The notes beneath the pieces were generated by a model, which saw only the letters and a list, made by a program, of their open reading frames with translations, made no database searches and was not told the origin of the DNA. Of a DNA stretch of 50,128 nucleotides, positions 15,300 to 24,236 are shown piece after piece. The DNA is from CAZWCX01 sp964632945 (lineage in GTDB: Bacteria; Planctomycetota; MHYJ01; WSZJ01; CAZWCX01). A program made the position numbers and the translations under genes. Location of the stretch: contig CAZWCX010000046.1 in the NCBI GenBank assembly GCA_964632945.1, positions 1-50,128 on the forward strand. Reading direction: 5' to 3'. Numbering within the stretch: position 1 is the stretch's first letter; each line of letters opens with the position of its first letter.

Positions 15300-16859
15300 C
15301 TATCGACCCGTCGAGTCCGGGTCGAGCCAGCTCAACGGGTCTTCCGCGCCACGCCGCGCCTCCTCCAAGGCAACCCGCTGATCCCCCAGGGCCTTGAGTT
15401 CGCGGTTGCGCAGGAGCTTCAGGTAACCGCCCCGCTCGTATCGGTCGCCCCCGAAGGCGTACCGCGGGAACTTCTCCGGGGCCAAGGTCTCGAGCAGGGA
15501 GATCTTGAGCAGGATCCGGTCATGGTGCGCCTGCAGGTACGCCTCCACCTCTTGCGCTCCTCCGCCTGCGGGCGGAGCGACGCCCGTCGCCTGCCTCAGA
15601 AGTGCGGCGTGACGTTCCGCGAACCGGAGCGTTCCGGCATCGGCGCGCGGGAGCGGCGACCCGGGCTTCCCGTGCGCGTGCGAGTCGCAGTCCAGCAGAA
15701 ACTCGTAGAAGGCCGTGTTGTCGATGTGAGTGCTGGTTTCGTTCAACAAGGCGATCCCGTCCAGCCCCGCCTCGAAGTAGGCGGATACCAGCACGCCAAT
15801 CAGGGCCGCCGGCCCGGCCGACATGCCTTGCGTGAGGAAGTTCGACGCGGCCTCCAGCCCCAAGCCCACGGGGACGATCGCGCCGATCCCGTCCCGAATG
15901 TCCGCGATCCGGAGTTTCACCGATTTCCCCCACGCCAGGATCTCCTGGGCCTGTTCCAGGGTGAGAGTTTCGCCCTTCTCGAGTCCGCGTTCGATGCCTT
16001 CCAGCTCCGTCAGAGTCTGATCCAGGGCCTCGAGCGCAGCCCGACGGCGTCGTTCGGTTTCCTCGGGGATGGCGGCGATCCGGCGGTCCAGTTCGTGCCG
16101 GTATCGTTCCTCCGTCGCGACGGCGTCCAGGTACTCCAGGAGGCCGGCATTGAGGTCCGCGCCGAAACGGTTCACCAGGTCCACGAGGTCGCGGCGGGAA
16201 AGGACGGAGCCCGATTCCAGTCGTTCCAGAGCGGCGGCGCGGAAGCGCGCATACCCCGCTTCGCAGCGGCGGCGGTACTCCGGATCGTCGTCGTGGCCCA
16301 CGTCCTCGGGAACCTCGAACTCGAAACTCCCTCGCGTCCACACCGGGTCGGAGGTGGCGGCTTCGAGATAGGCGCGCGCAAACTCGTGGGCGATGACGGT
16401 ATCGTGGCGCGCCGCATGGAGCCGTTCGTACACCTGATGGGCTTCCCGCGCGGCCGTGCGGAGATCGGACAATCGAAGTTCCGCGAGGACCGGTTCAACC
16501 GAACCGCTCGGTCGGGTGGTCGGGTAGACATCCATTCCGGTCGGCGGCTGTCGCCACCGGTCGGACGCCGCGCCGGCCGGCGCACTCGTCGGGACGATCG
16601 GGGGAACGGGGTCCTCGTTCCGGGGCTCCGCGCGGGACGAGTCGCCGGTGGCATGAACCTGTTCGCCGGGCGTGGCGCCGGAGTCTAGGGTCGCCGTGGA
16701 GGCGCGCCAGAGTCGCGCGCCCCGTTGCGAGAGCCACGGGACGGCGGCCAGTCCGGCCATTGCGATGCCGCTCACGAGCAGGATCCACTCGGTTGCCCCG
16801 GTTCCGAGTCGGGCGGATCTTCCACGGGGCGAGCTGCGCCGGCTGCGGGCGAAATGCAT
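15300..16859 (-). CDS. Membrane-anchored protein of unknown function
   Basis: This 519-residue protein is not assigned to a family. It has a basic N-terminus (MHFARSRRSS), one membrane segment (about residues 25-47, WILLVSGIAMAGLAAVPWL), a Pro/Thr/Ala-rich linker to about residue 115, and then a long mainly helical, charged domain. That domain includes RHDTVIAHEFARAYLEA, ERRRRAALEALDQTLTELEG and a less polar stretch, NFLTQGMSAGPAALIGVLVSAYFE. The chosen ATG has TGGAGG upstream. The topology suggests an extracytoplasmic helical domain. It is divergent from the sigma factor gene and convergent with the histidine kinase gene; neither relation gives a function. Confidence 0.75.
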   Translation of the reverse strand: MHFARSRRSSPRGRSARLGTGATEWILLVSGIAMAGLAAVPWLSQRGARLWRASTATLDSGATPGEQVHATGDSSRAEPRNEDPVPPIVPTSAPAGAASDRWRQPPTGMDVYPTTRPSGSVEPVLAELRLSDLRTAAREAHQVYERLHAARHDTVIAHEFARAYLEAATSDPVWTRGSFEFEVPEDVGHDDDPEYRRRCEAGYARFRAAALERLESGSVLSRRDLVDLVNRFGADLNAGLLEYLDAVATEERYRHELDRRIAAIPEETERRRRAALEALDQTLTELEGIERGLEKGETLTLEQAQEILAWGKSVKLRIADIRDGIGAIVPVGLGLEAASNFLTQGMSAGPAALIGVLVSAYFEAGLDGIALLNETSTHIDNTAFYEFLLDCDSHAHGKPGSPLPRADAGTLRFAERHAALLRQATGVAPPAGGGAQEVEAYLQAHHDRILLKISLLETLAPEKFPRYAFGGDRYERGGYLKLLRNRELKALGDQRVALEEARRGAEDPLSWLDPDSTGR

Positions 16860-17082
16860 GGGCACGGTTCCTCCATCAGGGCCTTCCAAGGGTCGTCTCA
16901 CCACGTTCCTCCGTACGGCGCCCGGACCGGGGAGTTTAGATCGACTTGTCCGAATCGGGGCCGTTCCGCCACTCCCGGAGCCGCGGCGCGACATGCCCCT
17001 CCTTGACCGCCGGCACCGTCCCGGGATATCTTCCGGCCGAGCCGAGTGGCGAGCCGGACCCGCTACCCGCCGGAGGAATCCC

Positions 17083-17865
17083 ATGGCCGAATCGCGCAAG
17101 TCGGGACGCACCGCGGCGGGGCGATTCCCGACGACGCATTGGTCGATGATCCTGCGCGGCTCCGATCTGGCGACCCCGGAGGGACGGGAGCGAGTCGACC
17201 GTCTCTGTCGCAGCTACTGGGCACCGGTTTACGCCTACATTCGGATCCGATGGCACAAGTCCCCGCAAGATGCGGAGGACCTGACCCAGGCGTTCTTCAC
17301 CCTGATCTTGACGCGGGAGTACCTGGCCCGGCTGCGCCCCGAACGGGGTTCGTTCCGCGGGTTCCTGAAGCGTGCGCTCAAGAACTTCCTGATCGACGAC
17401 AAGCGCGCGTTCGAGGTGCGCAAGTCGGTGCGACGGACGTTGCGCCTCGATGACGGGGAGCGGGCCGACCTCGAGCGATCGCTGGCATCGGCCGATGCGA
17501 GCCCGGACAAGGCGTACGATCGGGAGTGGGCCCGTTGCGTCGTCCGGGGGGCCCTCCAGGACCTCGAGAAGGCGCTCGCGAGGGCGGGGAAACAGGCCTA
17601 TTTCGAGGCCTTTCAGGCCTATTATCGGACGGACCCGAGCGCGTCCGACCCTGAAACCTGCGCGGGATTCCTGCGCAAGGAGGAGAGCGGTCGTCCCACG
17701 TATCGCGACATCGGCGCCAGGGTGGCGATGAGCGAATCGGAGGTGCGGAACCGGCTCTACTACTGTCGGCGCGTACTCGAGCGTTGTCTCCACCGTCGGA
17801 TCCGGGACACCGTGGAAAACGATCTGCAGGCGGACGTCGAGTTGTTCCAACTCCTGCGCTTGTGA
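17083..17865 (+). CDS. ECF-type RNA polymerase sigma factor
   Basis: This 260-residue protein opens its sigma region with RFPTTHWSMI, typical of a sigma-factor group common in Planctomycetes and some Acidobacteria. Region 2 includes YWAPVYAYIRIRWHKSPQDAEDLTQAFFTLIL, split here as the DAEDLTQAFF core-binding helix plus RGSFRGFLKRALKNFL. Region 4 has PTYRDIGARVAMSESEVRNRLYYCRR, a helix-turn-helix. The ATG follows CGGAGGAATCCC. In these phyla such sigma factors are often encoded near Ser/Thr kinases, and one lies at 19691. That regulatory link is inference, and no anti-sigma gene is recognised next to it. Confidence 0.88.
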   Translation: MAESRKSGRTAAGRFPTTHWSMILRGSDLATPEGRERVDRLCRSYWAPVYAYIRIRWHKSPQDAEDLTQAFFTLILTREYLARLRPERGSFRGFLKRALKNFLIDDKRAFEVRKSVRRTLRLDDGERADLERSLASADASPDKAYDREWARCVVRGALQDLEKALARAGKQAYFEAFQAYYRTDPSASDPETCAGFLRKEESGRPTYRDIGARVAMSESEVRNRLYYCRRVLERCLHRRIRDTVENDLQADVELFQLLRL

Positions 17866-17894
17866 CCGCGCGGTCGTCGTCGCGTCCCGGCGGG

Positions 17895-18080
17895 TCACCG
17901 CGCCGGGGTTCCGCCGCCCAACCGGCGCCCCAGGGTCGCGTCGGCGCTTTGCCGGGTCTCCTCCGCGCGACCCAGCCAGTCGAGCATCTCCTCGTGGGCT
18001 TGCCGGCAGCGGGCGGGAAGGGTGGTGAAGCGACCGACGGCCAGCGCCAGGAGGCCGAAGAGGATCAGGGTTCGAATCAC
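17895..18080 (-). CDS. Small single-span membrane protein, GTG start
   Basis: This 61-residue ORF starts at GTG with AGGAGA 7 bases upstream. It has one membrane segment near the N-terminus (about residues 3-16, RTLILFGLLALAVGRF). A helical charged tail follows (CRQAHEEMLDWLGRAEETRQ) and a Gly-rich end. It lies 134 bp downstream of, and in line with, the TPR protein gene, so it may be co-transcribed with it. No family was recognised. Support comes from the ribosome site, hydrophobic segment and codon use; the short length keeps confidence moderate. Confidence 0.5.
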   Translation of the reverse strand: MIRTLILFGLLALAVGRFTTLPARCRQAHEEMLDWLGRAEETRQSADATLGRRLGGGTPAR

Positions 18081-18214
18081 GGGATTTCTCCTGCATGGGG
18101 TCGGGGAATCGCCGGCGGAGCGTGCCGTCCGCCGGTCTGCCCGGAAATGCGTCCCCTGGGGGCGGTCGTTTGGATGTTTCCGGCGGCTGCCCACGAATTC
18201 CCGCGCTCACCGAG

Positions 18215-19480
18215 TCACCGGCGTGGCCGCTCGACGCGAACCGAGACCGCGGACCGGGAGGATGCGGCGGACGCGGCCAAGGCGTCCAGAAGACGTTGAA
18301 CACGATCGGTTTCGGCGGAGTGAGGGTACTCCTCGAGGTGCAATCGCAGCGTCCGTTCCGCCTCCCCTGCCCGACCGGAGCCGAGCAGCAGTTCGGCGCG
18401 CCGGAGCACGGGGCGGCCGTCCGCGGGGTCGGCGGCGATCCAGGCGTCCAGGGCCTGCAAAGCGGGAGCGGCGTCGCGGAGCAGAAGGCACGCGGTCGCG
18501 CGCAGGCGGGCGGCCTCCAGGGATCCGGGATCCAGTGCGGCGGCTCGGGTCAAGGGCGGGAGCGCCCCGGCGCCGTCGTTGCGGACCAGACGGAGGAGTC
18601 CATCCGCCTCCAGCACCTCCGGGAGGTCGGCCCATCGGTCCCGAAGGGCGGCGAGGTCGTGGGGCTCCGATCCGTCGTTACGCGCGGCGAGGGACGCGCG
18701 CAGTCGAAGGACGCGAGCGGGGGCGAATCCCGGCGAGATTTCCGCCACCGCGGAAAGTTCGCGCACCGCCGCGTCATTCCATCCGCGTCGCCACAGGATC
18801 CACCCCCGAAGCAGACCGGGTTCCGGCGTTCCGGGACGCTCCAGCGCCAGGGAGGCGAGTCCCGTCAGCGAAGCCTGGAACTCGCCGCACAGGGTGTGGC
18901 GAATCACATCCGCGAGCCGGGCTTCCCAGGACTCCGCGTCGACTTCGATCAGGCGGCGGAAAACGGAATCGGCTTCGGAAAGCAGTTCCGCCTTCCGGGG
19001 CCCCCCGTGCCGTTCGTGGAGAAGCAAGGCCGCAAGCCCGTATTCGAGTCGGGGTTTGCCGGCCGAGGGCGCGTGGAGTCGGGCCTGCCGGAATCGGCTC
19101 ACGGCCTCCAATAGCCGCCCGGCCTCCCAGGCCTCCCGAGCCTTCCAGGTTTCCGCGGCAGGACGATCCTGGGACGCCAGGCGCGCGATGGCATCCGTAA
19201 GCCCGGCGGTCGCCCGCGCAGCCGATTCGCCGTCCGGGGCGCTGAGGAGCCGGATCCGGGCCTCTTCCACGTCGAAAAGAGCGGATGGTTCGGGGGCGAG
19301 GAGGCCGGCGACGGCGCCAAGGGCGAGCAACGCGGCCAGGAGGACTCTCCCCCATCGCGCCCTCCGGGACGGTCGAGTTGGAGTCCGTCGTCGGATTCCG
19401 GCTTGCGGCCCGGCGCACGGGGCGGATCGGGTCCGGACGGGACGTCCGGGGTCGGGAAGGCTGCGGCGGTCGGGCATCAT
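18215..19480 (-). CDS. Membrane-anchored TPR-repeat protein
   Basis: This 421-residue protein has a basic, Pro-rich N-terminus, one membrane segment (about residues 44-64, GRVLLAALLALGAVAGLLAP) and then TPR-like helical repeats to the end. Examples are WEAGRLLEAVSRFRQARLHAP, split by length here, and LLRGWILWRRGWNDAAVREL, GSGRAGEAERTLRLHLEEYP. TPR arrays are protein-binding scaffolds; the target is unknown. The ATG has GTGAGG upstream. It is divergent from the large kinase-TPR gene, with 210 bp between them, and precedes the small membrane protein gene. A shared role with the kinase is plausible but unproven. Confidence 0.8.
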   Translation of the reverse strand: MMPDRRSLPDPGRPVRTRSAPCAGPQAGIRRRTPTRPSRRARWGRVLLAALLALGAVAGLLAPEPSALFDVEEARIRLLSAPDGESAARATAGLTDAIARLASQDRPAAETWKAREAWEAGRLLEAVSRFRQARLHAPSAGKPRLEYGLAALLLHERHGGPRKAELLSEADSVFRRLIEVDAESWEARLADVIRHTLCGEFQASLTGLASLALERPGTPEPGLLRGWILWRRGWNDAAVRELSAVAEISPGFAPARVLRLRASLAARNDGSEPHDLAALRDRWADLPEVLEADGLLRLVRNDGAGALPPLTRAAALDPGSLEAARLRATACLLLRDAAPALQALDAWIAADPADGRPVLRRAELLLGSGRAGEAERTLRLHLEEYPHSAETDRVQRLLDALAASAASSRSAVSVRVERPRR

Positions 19481-19610
19481 GAGGAATCCTCACTTCAAGG
19501 GGCGGAGCCGTTGACGGAAGGCGTCGACTCTCGCTGTCTTCCCGTGCGTACCCTCCCGGAATCGATTTGACTGAAAATCCCGGTCGGAGCGGAGGCGTTC
19601 ACCGGAGGCC

Positions 19611-19640
19611 TTGACCCGGCTCCACGGCCGGGTGTACCCT
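19611..19640 (+). promoter_or_regulatory. Sigma-70-like promoter of kinase-TPR gene
   Basis: TTGACC (5/6) at 19611-19616 and TACCCT (3/6) at 19635-19640 are separated by 18 bp. The predicted start lies about 45 bases before the ATG at 19691. The -10 box is weak. Confidence 0.4.
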
Positions 19641-19690
19641 GCATCCGGGGTGAATGGCCTTCCTCGAGCGAATTCGTCGGGAAGGTGTCG

Positions 19691-22600
19691 ATGTTGTCGC
19701 CGAGCGATGCGGACCTGGTGAAGTTGCTGGCCGACCGCGTAGGCCTGCAGGCGCACCAGATTGCCGCGGTGATGCGCGTACGTTTCGATCCTTCCGGAAC
19801 GGAGTCGCTGGCTGAGGCGGCGATCCAATTGGGGTTCGTCACGCGCGAGCAGCTCCAGGACCTGTTGGCGTCGGCGCCCGGGTGGGCGGAAGCCGGAACG
19901 ACCCTACGGGATCCTCGGTCTCGTGATTTCCCGCCCGTCGACGTCCCGCCGGGGACGGTGATCTCCACCCCTCCCACTTCGGCCCCGCAGGGCGGCGCCC
20001 GACCCGATCCGGGTCCCACCCGGGTCGATTCTGAATTCGGCGGCGCACCCCCCCCCGACGGACTCGGCTCGGGCGCCCGCTTTGGTCCCTACGTGATTCT
20101 GCGTGAACTGGGGCGTGGTGGGATGGGCGTGGTCTACCTGGCCGAGGAGACCGGGTTGCGGCGTCGGGTGGCCTTGAAGACGCTGCTGGTTTCGCCCCAG
20201 TGGAATCCTGGGTACGCCGATCGCCTGATTCAGGAGGCGCGAACGGCCGCCGCGCTGGATCATCCGGGGACGGTGCCGATCTACGACGTCGGGGTCCAGG
20301 ACGGTGTCCCCTACTTCGCGATGGCTTACGTCGAGGGAACGAGCCTCCACGACCTGCTCTATTCGAACCGGCTCGGGGGGCTGCGCGAGCGGGTCGGCGT
20401 CGTGCGCGACGTGGCCGAGGTGGTCGCCCACGCGCATGAACGAAGGGTGATCCACCGGGACCTGAAGCCCGGCAACGTCCTCGTCGAGGACGGGGGACGG
20501 GTCCGGGTGATGGACTTCGGGCTGGCCCGTCAGATGGACCGATCGACACGCCTGACCGTGGATGGGGAGATCTTCGGCACGCCCGCGTACATGTCGCCGG
20601 AACAGATCGAGGGGGAGCAGGACCGGATCGGCCCGACCACGGACGTCTACGCACTCGGTGCGATCCTCTACGAGGTGTTGACGAAGCGGACGCCGTTCGA
20701 GGGCGCCGGTCCGATCGAGATCATCCACAAGGCGTTGCGGTACGATCCGGCGCCCCCCGACCGCCACGATGCGCGCATCCCGCCGGATCTTTGCATCCTC
20801 TGCCTGAAGGCATTGCGAAAGGAGCCGTCGGACCGATATCCGACCGCGCGCGACTTCGCGGACGACCTCGGGCGCTACCTGTCCGGGGAGGCGGTGTCCG
20901 CGCGGCCCTGGGGGCCGTGGGAGCGGATGTGGAGGGCGATGCGACGGCGCAAGGCCTGGAGTGCGATGGTGGGAGGGCTGATCACTCTGGCGGCGACGGT
21001 CTCTGTGCTCCTGTGGCATGCGCAACGTTCGGAAAACGAGCGCCGTGGCCTCCAACAGAAGGTGGTCGACTCCTTGCAGCAGGTGTCGGCCGTCTACCTC
21101 GACGCGGCGCTGCGGTTGCGCCGCAAGGAGGCGACGGTCGCCGAATTGGCCGAAATGCTCGGTCCCTTGCAGGAGAGCGCGGCGGCTGCGCTCCGGGAAG
21201 CCCCCTCTCGCCCGGAACCGCACCATCACCTTGGACGCCTGCAGCGGGCGCTCGGAAATGCGCGGGAGGCGGAGACGGAGCAAACGGCGGCGCTGGAGGT
21301 CGATGCCCGGCACGCGGGGGCGCTGTACGAACGGGCGGTGCTGCGTGCCTACGCGTACCGTTCCCGGGTTGCGGAATTGCGGGCGATCTGGATCCGGCGT
21401 CAGGCCGCGTTGGCTGCGGCCAAGGTAGCGTCGGAGGGCGTGTCGGCCGTTGCTCCGAGTTCGCCGCCCGACGAAGCGGTGCTTGCCGGGGCGGACCCCG
21501 AGGCGCAGATCCTTCGCCGAGGATTGCGGATGGACCTGGAGCGGTTGGCGGAAGCGGAGTCCTCCCCCACCCCTGCCGACCCCGGGGGGGCGAAGCCGTC
21601 GCCCGTGCTGTCGCCTCGAGTGGCCAGCGCGCGCGGCCATCTCCTGGTGTTCGGCGGCCGGCCGGAAGATCAAGTTTCGGGGATGGATCTCCTGCGCCGG
21701 GCGATTGCCGACGACCCACGTCTCGAGGAGGCATACGAGGCCCTCGGGTTCGCGCTGGAATGGGCGGGCCGGTACGACGAGGCGCTCGCGCTCTACGACG
21801 AGGCGATCGCAGCGGACCGGGGCTACATCGCATTTCGGTTGCGGCGCGCGGCCGTCCGCTGGAACCGTGCAGACGCGTTGAATCGGATGGGAGCGGACCC
21901 CGACGCGGAGTTCGAACTCGCCGAAGCGGACCTGGCGCGGGCGCTGAACTTGAATCCGGCGTCCCGCGACGCGCGCGTGCTCCGCGCCGAATTGCGTCTG
22001 GCGCGCGCGCGGACGCGGGCAGGGCGCGGAGAGGATGCCCGGGAGATCTTTGCCGGGGGTGCCCAGGATGCGGATGCCCTGATCCGTACCGGTCCGGAGG
22101 CGCGGTATCACTTGCTGCGCGGCGCCCTGCGAATGGAATGGGCCGGACACCAGGCGGATGGCGGCGAAGATCCGCGCCCGCAGTTCATCGCCGCCCTGGA
22201 GGACTTCGACGAAGCGGAGCGCCGGGAGCCGGGAACCCCGGAACCCGCCCTGGCCCGCGCCATGCTGCTGGCGGCTTGGGCGGGACGGGAGGAGGATCGC
22301 GGCGGGGACCCGGCCGCGATGTACGAGCGCGCGGAGGCGGAATTCGGGCGCGCGCTCGGACTCGATCCGCGGTCGCTGGATGCTTGGATCGGGCGCGGAC
22401 AATGTCGCGCTCTCTGGGCGCTGCATCGGGAGGAACGGCGGCTGGACGCGGAGTCGCACTACGCGCGCGCGGAGGAGGACTTCGAGGCGGCCCTCCGGCT
22501 TGCCCCGGCGAATCCCGACCTGCGCATCCGGCGCGGCAACCTGCGCATGAATCGGGCGATCGGTCTCGGCGCGCGCGGCGGCGATCCGCTCGCGCTGCTC

Positions 22601-24184
22601 GAGCAGGCCTACGCGGAATTCGAGGCCGCCCGGGCGATCCGGCCCGATGTGCCGGAAGTCTGGGAAGGGCGGGCGGGCGTCTGCACGAATCGCGGCGCCG
22701 TGCTGCGCGAGCGCGGGGAGGACCCGTCGACGTGGTACGGCCGGGCGGTTGAGGACTTCGGTCGGGCCCTGGATCTGGCCCCACACCTCGAGGACTGTCG
22801 GAGCGGTCGCGCGACGGTCCTCATGAACTGGGCGGCCGATCGCCACGGGCGGGGTCACGATCCGGGCGACTTGTATGAACGCGCGGAGGAGGATATGGGG
22901 GAAGTGATCCGGCGCAATCCGGCATCCGCCCGCGGGTGGGCGCTGCGGGCGCGGATTCGGATCGGCCGCGCCGGCGTCCGGTTGGACCGGGGAGAAGCGC
23001 CGACCGCACTGCTCGAGCAGGCCATCGAGGACCTGGGGCAGGCGATCGAGCGCAATCCGCGACTACCCGAAGCCTGGGAGATGCGTGGCGAGGCCCTCTA
23101 CCTGCGCGGATGGTGCGCACAGGATTCCGGCGAGGAGGAACGGACTTGGTATCGCCGCGCCATGGAGGACTTCCGGCACCTGGTCAAGATCCACCCCGGC
23201 TGGACCCCCGGTTGGGATCGTTTGGGGATCGTCCTTTCCGGCCTTGCCGAGTTGGATTCGACATCGCAAGCGGCGGCCGACCGTGAGTTCGGAGAGGCGA
23301 TTGCGGCGTTCGATCGTGCGTTGACGCCGAATCCCAGCCAGGCGGGGGTGTGGGAACGCCGGGGACGGACCCTGTGGCGATGGGCCGTCGCCCGCGTGCG
23401 GACGGGGGTGACGGAGGAGAACCTGTTGCTTCAGGCCGAGGAGAGCTACCGCCGGTCCGTGGAATTGGCCCCCCACCGGGTGAGCTCCCGGGCGGGGCGT
23501 GCGGAGGCTCGGAGCGCGCTGCTCGTCCTGCGCCAGTCCCGGGGCGAGAAGGCCGAGGACCTTGCCCGCGGCGCCCTCGACGATTTCAGTGCCGCGATGG
23601 GCGCAAGTCCCGAGGACCCCGGGTTGTACCGCCGGCGCGGGTCGCTGCACGAGATGCTGGAGCAATGGGGCGACGCGGTCGCCGATTTCGAAGCGGCGCG
23701 CCGGCTGGATCCGTTCGGGCCCGATCCGGCTCTGGAGTCGTGGATCGATAGCCTGGAGCGGTTGGGTCGCGATCCGGAGCGGGATCCGCGGTTGGCGTTG
23801 CTGCGCGGGGAGCGGGACCTGTCGGCGGGCGCGGTCGCCACGGCGCGCGCGGGGCTCGAGCGGGGTCTTGGGCTTCTCGATGCGCTCCCGCGCGCGGCGG
23901 GGGCCGACGCGGCGGGCGATGCGGCCGTTTGGACGCCCGCGCGGGGTCGCGCGCATTATGGTCTGGCCCGGCTCCATGCCCGTGCGATCGGGAGGAGCCA
24001 GGAGCCGGCGAGCGATGCGGCGCCGGCGGCCCCGGTCGGGTCGGCGCGGGATCGCGCCTTCCACCACCTGGCCGAGGCCGTGCGGTGGGGCTGGAACGAC
24101 CGGGAGCAGGCGCGTGAAGAACCGGATTTCCGGCCTCTACACGAAGACCCGCGCTGGGCGGCGGCGCTCGGCGAGATGAGGTGA
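19691..24184 (+). CDS. Giant Ser/Thr protein kinase with TPR array
   Basis: This 1497-residue protein begins with about 130 residues of non-kinase sequence (a short helical region QAHQIAAVMRVRF and a Pro-rich linker). A PknB-type kinase domain follows, with GRGGMGVVYLAEE, VALKTLL, HRDLKPGNVLVED (about residue 255), DFGLAR and GTPAYMSPEQIEG. A membrane segment (about 422-441) follows. The rest, over 1000 residues, is a long series of TPR-like repeats of the pattern YERAEAEFGRALGLDPRS or YARAEEDFEAALRLAP, so sensing would be by the extracytoplasmic TPR face. ATG 19691 is preferred over GTG 19685 because GGGAAGG is then correctly spaced. The kinase could phosphorylate FHA partners such as the CpaF fusion. 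That pairing is inference. Confidence 0.93.
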   Translation: MLSPSDADLVKLLADRVGLQAHQIAAVMRVRFDPSGTESLAEAAIQLGFVTREQLQDLLASAPGWAEAGTTLRDPRSRDFPPVDVPPGTVISTPPTSAPQGGARPDPGPTRVDSEFGGAPPPDGLGSGARFGPYVILRELGRGGMGVVYLAEETGLRRRVALKTLLVSPQWNPGYADRLIQEARTAAALDHPGTVPIYDVGVQDGVPYFAMAYVEGTSLHDLLYSNRLGGLRERVGVVRDVAEVVAHAHERRVIHRDLKPGNVLVEDGGRVRVMDFGLARQMDRSTRLTVDGEIFGTPAYMSPEQIEGEQDRIGPTTDVYALGAILYEVLTKRTPFEGAGPIEIIHKALRYDPAPPDRHDARIPPDLCILCLKALRKEPSDRYPTARDFADDLGRYLSGEAVSARPWGPWERMWRAMRRRKAWSAMVGGLITLAATVSVLLWHAQRSENERRGLQQKVVDSLQQVSAVYLDAALRLRRKEATVAELAEMLGPLQESAAAALREAPSRPEPHHHLGRLQRALGNAREAETEQTAALEVDARHAGALYERAVLRAYAYRSRVAELRAIWIRRQAALAAAKVASEGVSAVAPSSPPDEAVLAGADPEAQILRRGLRMDLERLAEAESSPTPADPGGAKPSPVLSPRVASARGHLLVFGGRPEDQVSGMDLLRRAIADDPRLEEAYEALGFALEWAGRYDEALALYDEAIAADRGYIAFRLRRAAVRWNRADALNRMGADPDAEFELAEADLARALNLNPASRDARVLRAELRLARARTRAGRGEDAREIFAGGAQDADALIRTGPEARYHLLRGALRMEWAGHQADGGEDPRPQFIAALEDFDEAERREPGTPEPALARAMLLAAWAGREEDRGGDPAAMYERAEAEFGRALGLDPRSLDAWIGRGQCRALWALHREERRLDAESHYARAEEDFEAALRLAPANPDLRIRRGNLRMNRAIGLGARGGDPLALLEQAYAEFEAARAIRPDVPEVWEGRAGVCTNRGAVLRERGEDPSTWYGRAVEDFGRALDLAPHLEDCRSGRATVLMNWAADRHGRGHDPGDLYERAEEDMGEVIRRNPASARGWALRARIRIGRAGVRLDRGEAPTALLEQAIEDLGQAIERNPRLPEAWEMRGEALYLRGWCAQDSGEEERTWYRRAMEDFRHLVKIHPGWTPGWDRLGIVLSGLAELDSTSQAAADREFGEAIAAFDRALTPNPSQAGVWERRGRTLWRWAVARVRTGVTEENLLLQAEESYRRSVELAPHRVSSRAGRAEARSALLVLRQSRGEKAEDLARGALDDFSAAMGASPEDPGLYRRRGSLHEMLEQWGDAVADFEAARRLDPFGPDPALESWIDSLERLGRDPERDPRLALLRGERDLSAGAVATARAGLERGLGLLDALPRAAGADAAGDAAVWTPARGRAHYGLARLHARAIGRSQEPASDAAPAAPVGSARDRAFHHLAEAVRWGWNDREQAREEPDFRPLHEDPRWAAALGEMR

Positions 24185-24221
24185 CGGCCCGTCCGATCGT
24201 GGGGTCGGGAGTCGGGCCGTC
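24183..24221. terminator. Hairpin between convergent kinase and protease genes
   Basis: GACGGCCCG pairs with CGGGCCGTC as a 9-bp perfect stem with a 21-base loop, overlapping the kinase stop codon. Position between convergent genes suggests a shared terminator; there is no U-tract. Confidence 0.4.
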
Positions 24222-24236
24222 GCCGCGGTCGCGCGT

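Noticed and set aside
19904..22858. 984-residue open frame on the minus strand
   Set aside because: Antisense to the kinase-TPR gene, which has clear domains. In GC-rich DNA antisense frames stay open; the protein is Arg/Pro/His-rich with no family.
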